Origin: Psilocybe azurescens
Lineage: Eukaryota > Basidiomycota > Agaricomycetes > Agaricales > Agrocybaceae
DNA length: 17,562 nucleotides
Assembly: GCA_023853785.1 (NCBI GenBank)
Contig: JAJIRX010000240.1
Location: forward strand, 1 to 17,562
Reading direction: 5' to 3'
Positions within the stretch are counted from its first letter, which is position 1; each line of letters starts with the position of its first letter. Shown piece after piece: positions 10,710 to 17,562 of this stretch. A model generated the notes under the pieces. That model saw only the letters and a list, made by a program, of their open reading frames with translations. It did not search any database and was not told where the DNA came from. Made by a program: the position numbers and the translations under genes.

Positions 10710-11894
10710 ATGGATTATTCTTCTCCCATCCCACAAATTTCGATTTCGCTCGCCCCGCCAGAAGTCCCTCCCATCGAACCATCCTCCCCCTTCACACCTC
10801 TCGCCTTCAATACTATTCAAGAAGAGGATGGCTTCAGGCCTGTCCATTTGACCCCACCCCCACTGTTTCCAGCTTTAAACGTGTCCTTTCTCCCCATTCT
10901 CCTTTGAATCCAGATCCGGCGAATCAGTCAAAAGGATTGGACAACGAAAGATTCCAGGCTTTGTTGAATGCAACTAAGGAAAGGACCGCTTACAGTGGTG
11001 GCAAGAAAGGTGTCGATTTGCGCAAAGAGATTGCACTGAAGGTTCATAAGAACAAGCAATGTTCGTATTTCCTGTCTACCATCGATGTCCCATTTTCTAA
11101 AGTTTACTCTAGTGGAAAGACGTGCGCTCTTCTTATCCAAAGTACAAGCCCCTCCTTCTCCCACCGCCACTGTTACTCCAAAGACACCCCCAGATTCACC
11201 TGCAATCTTCCATTATAGCCTTCCCTCTCCCGGCCTGGTCTCTCCACTCGCTCTATTCGAGTCATTGAATGAGAGTCGCTGTTCTGTCCCACACACTTGG
11301 ATAGAACAAGTTGACTTTAGATTGCCTGGAGAACAATGCAAAGCTGCGAAGTATGAGAGAGTTGGGCCACCTCGTGCATTACCATCTCTCGACCAGATTT
11401 CAGCCCGCCTAAATTTACGTCATGGTAAAGCAGACACGATAGAATTTCCCTGTCCTGCTCCTACCATCACCATTACTCGTCCAAGGCCTTCCGTTGGGAT
11501 CGGGAGGCTGAGGATGCCAGTGCGCGCACAGCCTACTGCACCTCTCGAAAAGAAACCGCAGTCCGTGTTGCCACCCAAGTCACCCTTACATCTCGACCCC
11601 GAGCTCCGGGTGACGACACTCGTCGTCCCACGAAGTTCCACAGCCTATCGGGCCGTCGAACTCACGGAGACCAATCTTAATGCGCTCAATTCCAGAGGCC
11701 AAAGGGCCCATAATATGTTATCCACGCTCAGGCGACGCACATTGTCGTCTGAGAGCAAGGCGGCTCCTCCGACCTCGGAGGAAATTGAAGTGCAACTCAA
11801 GTGGAGACGGCGTAGTGCTCCTCCTGATATGATGCAATCTCGCACCCGCACTGGATTTGAACATCCAGTGCTGGCTCTTCCCGGAGGGTTCTGA
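10710..11894 (+). CDS. Conserved-looking disordered Pro/Ser-rich protein, function unknown
   Basis: I do not recognise a domain. Exons 10710-11060 and 11113-11894 (52-bp intron); 377 residues after one correction. The start has a good context (ACCATGG). The N-terminus is Pro/Ser-rich (ISISLAPPEVPPIEPSSPF); the middle has a basic, probably helical segment (KKGVDLRKEIALKVHKNKQ, LERRALFLSKVQ); the rest carries many Ser/Thr-Pro sites (LSPHSP, TPPDSP, PSPGLVSPL) and a basic tail (LRRRTLSSESK, KWRRRSAPPD). There are no membrane segments or signal peptide. Such spacing of SP/TP sites suggests a phosphoprotein, but that is inference. A C is missing in the run at 10857-10861. Convergent with the Ies1-like gene. 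Confidence 0.72.
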
Positions 11895-12188
11895 CGACGA
11901 GGATTCTTAAATATCTTCTTCGTAATCTTCACGGCTCATATATGGCTCGCGAGATTCGAGTTGTAGGAGATATTTATTTAGGTTATTTTTAACTGTTCGA
12001 TTTCTTACCCGGTTGTGTATTCGTTCATTTAATTTCTTGGGTTTGGGACAGGATCCCATTTTTCATGGTGTCTTTTAAAGATTGTAGCTGTAGGTGGTTA
12101 TATTGCAATACTTATACAAGAGATACGCGCCCTTCAAATTCCAAGAGAAATCTTCGCTGGATGTTCGACAAGAATAAAGGATGAGCTT
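11895..12188. other. Convergent intergenic spacer
   Basis: 294 bp between two genes that end towards each other. AT-rich, with T-rich runs (ttatttaggttatttttaac near 11980) suited to 3' ends on either strand. No gene or structured element recognised. Confidence 0.5.
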
Positions 12189-13892
12189 TCATGGCGGTGC
12201 CTGCGCCCGTTTGCGTATCCTGGCGATAACGCTCAGTCGACGGCCTGATATCCTGTTAAATACCGCCTTTCCGACAACGCTAAAAAGACTCACTGTAATC
12301 GACTCGATTATGGTGATCAACCATTTCATCATCAGAATCAACTAACGGATCTACTGACGATGCCAAATGCCAAGCGTCTGTAGCAAGAAAACGAGAAAAT
12401 CAGTGAATTGTTTAGATCAGGCAGCAGTTGACATACGCTGGAACATGCTGCGCTCACTGGCAGAGTTTGACATGCGGTGTCTGCTTGTATCTAGAAGGAA
12501 ATTCGTGAAGATAAGATGGACAGGTTTGACCAGAAGTTCAACTTACATATAGGTATTTGCTGAGAGCGTTGGGGAGGCAGAGGCTCTTGGCTGGGTACAT
12601 AAAATAAGAAGGACGCCTCATCCTTAGGGGCTTCCTGCAGTTGGCGCTGCGACCTTGGAAGGTTACTACCGGATTCTGAAAAACGATAGTCACTTGTATA
12701 AATTGAAAGCGGTTGTGGCAATTATCAGCTGTGTAACAAACCTGTAACAAAGTGTGGAGCACTAGCTTTAGCCTTCTTGTCTCCTTCATTGGTCGCCACA
12801 AGCCGTTGGAGAAAGAGATTCCGTTGATTCGACATCCTGTTGCCCCAGTGAATTTCTTCTTGAGTATCGACATTCTCTCTTCTATATTCTGCTTGGGAGA
12901 GCTGTCGAAGAAAAGGGATTTTTCCTGGATTCGCCTTGGCATGCAAGTCTTCGAATGGGTTGATACCTTCATAGTCTTCGAGGTAGTGATAAAGGAGCCA
13001 CAGGAATGCCCTACCACGGTCTGCAGAAGCGAAACGAGTATTAGGAAGAAAGAGATCCAAGAAATTCAAGGTTCCGTCAAAATGAATACTGGAAAGGGGC
13101 TGTAATGGCTATGAGAGCAAGGCAAGCAGAAAGGGTAAGCATCTCACAGCCGCATGGTTAGCAAGGACGAAGACCATATTAACCACACTTGTTGACGGTC
13201 TTTGGCCGGCTCTCTTGGTCGAGTAAGTGTAAAGGTCAAAATGGATAAAATAAACATACAAGCTTGTCAAGCACTTCATCAGGTGTAGTTGGTATATCTT
13301 CTCCTTTTTCTCCGCAGGAAGATTGGCAGCCTTGAGACAGTTTTTAATACGTGGGGCATCTTGTGCATTGCCGTCGGTCTTCTGTAATGAAGGCACCGGA
13401 TGATAAGTTCTTAGAGCCGTCTTCATTTCCGGAAAGACTGATGTCATACAATTCAGTTCGTGATATACATAGATGAGAGCTAAGTTCTTACAAGCCATAG
13501 TCGTGTTGATGCGACCGACATTTGTCAGAAGAGCTATCTTTGCAAACTCGATGTTGAAGGCTGGTGTCTCAACCATTTTGTCCTTTAACACTTTAGAGCA
13601 TTTGTTGGAGTTGAAAACGGTCGATGCATATAGAGTCCCGAATGTCATCTTAGGTCCTTTTGGAGAAGCAGGATCGGTGAACACTGCCCCGTTATTGGTG
13701 AACAAGTATTCGAGGAGGTCGTATTGAACATCTTCCCGAGTAAGTGGCTCCGCGTCGTTGCGCTTAATAGGCAATGCTTTGCGGCTTAGGTATCCGACTC
13801 GCCTACATAATTTATGTTAGATAATATTAGCCACGCGCTAGAGATTCAGAGACGGACGCTGGAACACTCTCTGCGGAGAAGGAAGAGGACAT
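12189..13892 (-). CDS. INO80 chromatin-remodelling complex subunit 1-like protein (Ies1)
   Basis: Fungal-specific INO80 accessory subunit by resemblance. Exons on the minus strand: 13892-13858, 13802-13492, 13437-13260, 13213-13148, 13099-12742, 12675-12547, 12490-12437, 12377-12294, 12244-12189; 423 residues after one correction. The conserved block includes EPLTREDVQYDLLEYLF, AVFTDP, VLKDKMVETPAFNIEFAKIA, VGRINTTMAFFPEMKTALRT, YHPVPSLQKTDGN, QDAPRIKNCLKAAN, STSVVNMVFVLANHA, NFLDLFLP and RAFLWLLYHYLEDYEGINPF, as I recall from proteins annotated Ino eighty subunit 1. The tail is acidic, then basic (RRLSVIARIRKRAQ). An A is missing in the run at 13305-13309. The first intron (weak donor gtccgt, 55 bp) and the acceptor at 13100 or 13109 are uncertain. 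Confidence 0.8.
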
Positions 13893-14484
13893 GGCCTGCT
13901 GGGATGTGGGCACCGTCGGGTACATATGCATGTTAGATGGTAAACACGAGGCAGATGCGCAAAGTCAGAAGAAAAGGACCCTTCAAAGTTTCTCGATTAT
14001 ATACCAATATAGATCACCAGAACGGTCAACGAAGACTGCCCAAGAATGAAACTCACGTGTAGATATCCTAGCCAACGAGGTTTACAGTCCGGAGAGTTCG
14101 ATCCGGCCGTCAGCTAAGTTAAACAAGAGAGTGAGAAGAAGACAAAGAACGGTTGCAAGGATTTAAGGCGGAAGGCGTGTTGGCTCCAGGCTCAGCCCCT
14201 AGTAATGTGAATTTAAGCGAGCTCGAAAGACAAGGGGCACTGAAAGCAGGAAGAAAGACCGGCCCTCGTTTTGTAATCAGACGTAGCTTTCCTAAGAAGC
14301 CATCGTGGAACATAAACTTTGTTTGCATTGCGATAGAAGAGAAACGTTTTGTTAATTCATCCGATATGACTTGTTTGTGTCGGGCACAAGTTGCCTGATC
14401 AGGCCAATCCATCAAACAGCTTATGTGAGCGCGGCCCAGAGTGGAACACGGTCACTGTCTTCTTAACTTTCGTCACCATCCATT
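13893..14484. other. Divergent spacer between Ies1-like gene and TIM8
   Basis: 592 bp without a gene I can support. Short ORFs on both strands at 14119-14415 have no recognisable motif. A CACGTG palindrome lies at about 14054-14059, next to a sequence that on the minus strand reads as a donor (gtgagt) and could start a 5' UTR intron of the Ies1-like gene. The region presumably holds both promoters. Confidence 0.45.
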
Positions 14485-14900
14485 ATGGCCGAAAAATTCG
14501 ACGAGGCGACTCAGGTGAGTTTCAACTTTCCAATGGCCTATTCCATTTCTTAGTCTTCGTTAGAAAGAGTTGGCGTCTTTTCTTGAGACCCAACAGGCAA
14601 TTGTGAGGCTTTCTGTTTTCCCTGTTTGAAGACAACTTGACATTGCCTCAAGGCACGGTTGAATTCTTCAGTTCAACAGCTTACAACTACATGCTGGGAC
14701 AAGTTTGTACTCTCTGATACTCTGCCGGTGCAGAATACTTATATGTCTTGAAAGGTGCATCACTGGCACACCATCTACACGCTTTTCCAGGGGCGAGGAA
14801 AATTGTCTCTCCAACTGTGTGCAGAGGTTCCTTGACACCAGCCTCTTCATGGTCTCCCCAGATCGAACAAAAACGGACCGCGGCACAAGGTGGTAGATAA
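14485..14900 (+). CDS. TIM8: Mitochondrial intermembrane-space chaperone, small Tim family (Tim8)
   Basis: Small Tim protein that escorts hydrophobic precursors across the intermembrane space, normally as a Tim8-Tim13 hexamer. Four tiny exons: 14485-14514 (MAEKFDEATQ), 14564-14602 (KELASFLETQQAI), 14680-14702 (LTTTCWDK, last codon split) and 14755-14900. The twin CX3C motif is complete: CWDKC, formed across the last splice junction, and CLSNC, with GTPSTRFSRGEEN between them, followed by VQRFLDTSLFMV. An extra C in the run at 14856-14859 shifts the tail; the proper frame gives QIEQKRTAAQGGR and a TAA at 14898. About 78 residues, slightly short; eight or so residues expected before LTTTCW are missing, so the exon 2/3 junction may be wrong. 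Ends 59 bp from the convergent acyltransferase gene. Confidence 0.87.
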
Positions 14901-14959
14901 TGGTATTCATAGGCGAATGTCGGTATACCAAATTCTATGCATGTACTCTGCTACATGCT

Positions 14960-16553
14960 TCACCCTCGTAATCTACCCCACAAGTACGCAGCACTCGCTG
15001 GCCAGAAGAAACAAAACGCATCTAGAATCTCTCTTTTCGTCGCAATCTCAGAGGAATCTCTACTGCAGGTGTTTGTGTTTCTTTGGGAGCAAGTGATCCG
15101 GTCTCGAAGAACTTGTCCATCCCTTCATCTTTCTCTTGCCAGAGCTTTCTTAGCCACGCGTCAAAGACATCCTTTTCTTCGCTAGGAATGTCAACTTCGA
15201 CTATACGCTTAGACTTTGGATCTGGTGTTCCGGCACTAGTTGTCCCTGTTAGGTTTCCTATCGGAACGCCGCCGGTGACGTCGAACATCCTAAGGTGCAT
15301 ATGGATGGCAGGGGTGCCACACCGTCGAAAAAGAGAGATCTCAGAGTGTAATAATCTTGCCCATAACCCATAGGTGGGATGCCTGTGGCAAGGGATGAGT
15401 TCAGCGGCGACCAAACTTAAAATGCCAACTCACCAGGATATGCGACTGTTAAGTCAAGCAGCCGGAGATCTGGTATTCTCGGAGAAAGCGAGCGTAAGCT
15501 ATAGTGCAAACCTGTAGACCTTGGCAACAGAATGTGCTTCATGTCTGTCTGTCTCTCAACGTCAGCGAAGGGATGCAAGGGTGTCGTATCGGAGATATGA
15601 CTTACTATGCCCATTTTCTCTGCGTATTTCTTACTCTTCGGTCGGGTATCCTTGCTGACAAGAGTACCTTCAGGGTAAAGCATGAAACATAGCGGCTTGC
15701 CTTCCCTCTCTGCTTCCCTACCCAACGTTGCAAGATCTCTTGCCAACTGTTGTCGATCAGAAGCCCAGGACCGGGCAAGAAATATGAATTTGAAGAATTG
15801 CATGCCCTATAAAACACGTGGAAAACAGGCTCATGAGCCAATTGTGGAAGCTTACCCATCCGACAATGGGGACCCAGCGAAGACTTTTCTTGAGGGTTAT
15901 ATAGACATAACGGTGGATGCCTTGAGGGCTCATGAAGTATGTCAAGCACCACGCGTACCACCAATCGGCATAGACCTGCAAAATGATGAGTGCGTCATCG
16001 AGGAGATGCTCGTGCATTATGCTGACCTGATGGTTGGCGATGAGTACGAACTTGGTCGGCAGATCGAGGCCAGCAACATTCCCATCCTTGTCCTTGATAA
16101 TGTACTTGTCTATTTCTTCTTGAGTGAACGCACCCATGCCCTGGGTCTCGAAAGTTATGAGCAGCTTGGTCGGAGCAAACCACTGGCACATGAGAACTGT
16201 GTGTGCCAGGTAAGTTGTGGGGAACATGAGGACCATTGAAGCGCTGACAGACCCTGCAGACTTCCAAAGGCACCTTTAGTGTATCGGATGCCAGCATAGT
16301 ATAACTTCCTGGACCATCTAAATGGTAGAATGCGGAAGGGCAAGAGGAAGACGAATTGAGAGCCATTGATCATGATACATGCTGAGTTGAAGAGAATAGT
16401 GAAAAGGAGGGCTTGGAAGACTCTAAACCATGTCTTTGGAGGGCGCTTATTGATTGGAATGGCGTACAAGGGTGTATTCGACGACATATACGGCGTCGTG
16501 TTGGTATATAGGAGAGAGCTTATTAGAGCGCCTGCGAGAGCTGCATGCGGCAT
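14960..16553 (-). CDS. Lysophospholipid acyltransferase-like membrane protein (PlsC/LPLAT family)
   Basis: Probable ER acyl-CoA-dependent acyltransferase acting on lysophospholipids, like the Cst26/AGPAT-type fungal proteins. Exons on the minus strand: 16553-16253, 16196-16027, 15975-15856, 15806-15606, 15548-15434, 15382-14960 (introns 49-57 bp). 443 residues, or 421 from the likelier start at 16487 (MSSNTPLYAIPINKRPPKTW). An N-terminal hydrophobic stretch (VFQALLFTILFNSACIMI) is followed by IANHQVYADWWY (NHX4D catalytic motif, assembled across an intron), LKKSLRWVPIVGW, FLARSW, and LYPEGTLVSKDTRPKS (EGT block). A second hydrophobic patch (ILDAFCFFWP) lies at the C-terminus. Two missing bases in homopolymers (15311-15314 and 15034-15037) break the last exon. 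Substrate cannot be told. Confidence 0.92.
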
Positions 16554-16582
16554 GCCGTGACATCACTTAAGCACAAACCAAC

Positions 16583-17562
16583 ATGCTTGCACGTTCTCCG
16601 TTCGTCAACGACCTCATCCCTCTCATTCTCGACGCGAATCACAACTGGTGGATAAAGGACTACGTTGTCCTATCTTCTGTCTCCTCTCCATGGCTCTATC
16701 ACACCCGCAAGAGACTATACCCCTGTCCCACAGTGTATTCCTTCAGAGCAGCGGTCTTACTTGCCGCAACTCTATCCGGGAGCCCACTTCTGGCTTCTTT
16801 GGTTGAAGGAATCTCTCTTCAACCCATCATACAAGATTTTCAGTCTCATAGACCTCAACCTGCAGAACTAAGAGCCCTTAGATATCTGCTCGGTTTGGAA
16901 GGTCTGCGTCGAATAGCTCTCGGAGGCGAATTGGCTGTAAAGGCAGAGAGATTCCTCAGGCTAGTTGCAAATCCAGACGAGGTTGAAGAGCTTCATATTG
17001 ATGGCAGCATTATAAGTCACCGTCTGAGCTCTTCAGCATCTTTAGAGTGGGACGAATCACTGGCCTTTGGGTTTCCCAGTCTTAACAAGCTCCGGTTAAC
17101 TCACATCGAACTCGATATTATTCCTCCTTCAATGCCATACATCACCTCCATCACCCAACTTATCCTCAACAATATCCACATCATTGATGGGTATCTTCTC
17201 AACCTTGTAAATGGTGCCAAATCGTTGGACCGTTTGCATGTCACTACAAGTGATCCAGACGTCTTTGGGGAACAACTTCGCCTCGTGCTTACCTCGTGCG
17301 CGGTCCGGTGCCTTCATTACGAGGCGCAAAGGTTAACAAGGCAGATCCATTTGTGGTGCATATCGTTCCGACAAACGCAGCATCACTGCGATGTCTCCAC
17401 CTTCACGGACTATTTGTCGACTTGGCCGTTCTCACCGTAGTAAACGATATATGTCTGAACTTGGTGGAGTTGACAATATCTGGTCGAGCCATGCGTATTT
17501 CTCCACAGGAATGGGCCGATTTCATTAGATCTGGTGCGTTTTCTTCACTCCAACGACTTAGC
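16583..17562 (+). CDS. F-box/LRR-like protein typical of agarics, 3' end outside window
   Basis: No intron is seen; the gene runs off the right edge. The N-terminus (FVNDLIPLILDANHNWWIKD, VVLSSVSSPWLYHTRKRLYP) has the spacing of a weak F-box: hydrophobic helix, Leu-rich turn, SPWLYHTRK. It is followed by leucine-rich segments (LRALRYLLGLEGLRRIAL, FPSLNKLRLTHIELDIIP, ITQLILNNIHIIDGYLLNL, SLRCLHLHGLFVDLAVLTVV). Such proteins are abundant in mushroom genomes and may recruit targets to SCF ubiquitin ligases; that role is inferred. An A is missing in the run at 17328-17330: without it the frame stops at 17440, with it coding continues to the end (LVELTISGRAM, SSLQRLS). Start codon is only 29 bp from the upstream ATG of the divergent acyltransferase gene. 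Confidence 0.75.

Noticed and set aside
10631..11218. 195-codon plus ORF starting MLGAGRP
   Set aside because: Its first part is 5' leader sequence of the gene starting at 10710, and its end runs through the intron at 11061-11112. It is open only because of the indel at 10857-10861.
14080..14120. tRNA-like T-loop sequence (gttcgatcc)
   Set aside because: The flanking bases do not form a T stem or an acceptor stem, and no anticodon arm is present.
14119..14415. ORFs on both strands between the Ies1-like gene and TIM8
   Set aside because: No motif, no splice support, and the position fits promoter and 5' UTR sequence.
14705..14896. ORF starting MYSLILC as a separate gene with a CLERC motif
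   Set aside because: It runs through a good intron into the last TIM8 exon; CLERC is intron sequence, and the true motif is CWDKC made by splicing.

Overview
The window is nuclear DNA of a filamentous basidiomycete, most likely a mushroom-forming agaricomycete. The genes are dense and on both strands. Coding sequence is cut by many 46-77 bp GT-AG introns, several exons are only 23-60 bp, and the recognisable proteins read as agaric-type versions. There is no bacterial, viral or transposon signal.

Layout from left to right: an LRR plus Dbl-homology RhoGEF (minus, cut by the left edge); Elongator subunit ELP4 (minus); mitochondrial inner-membrane peptidase IMP1 (plus); a TTC1-type TPR protein (minus); a DltE-like short-chain dehydrogenase (plus); saccharopine dehydrogenase LYS1 (plus); a disordered proline/serine-rich protein of unknown function (plus); an INO80-complex Ies1-like subunit (minus); the small mitochondrial chaperone TIM8 (plus, four tiny exons); an LPLAT acyltransferase with HX4D and EGT motifs (minus); and an F-box/LRR-like protein (plus, running off the right edge). 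I see no operon-like or cluster logic. These are mostly housekeeping genes: tRNA modification, lysine synthesis, mitochondrial import and processing, chromatin, lipid remodelling and Rho signalling.

The most striking property is technical. Nine of the eleven genes are broken by single-base indels. I count 22, all placeable in or next to short homopolymer runs; about 16 are missing bases and 6 are extra. Elsewhere the splice phases and protein frames are consistent, so the best explanation is uncorrected sequencing or assembly error, not decay. Simple ORF calling therefore misdescribes this window; the models below follow the conserved reading frame across frames and introns. No undescribed system was found. 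The remaining points of interest are promoter palindromes, a GATA array, a TGACTC element before LYS1, very tight divergent and convergent gene pairs, and a few unresolved exons.
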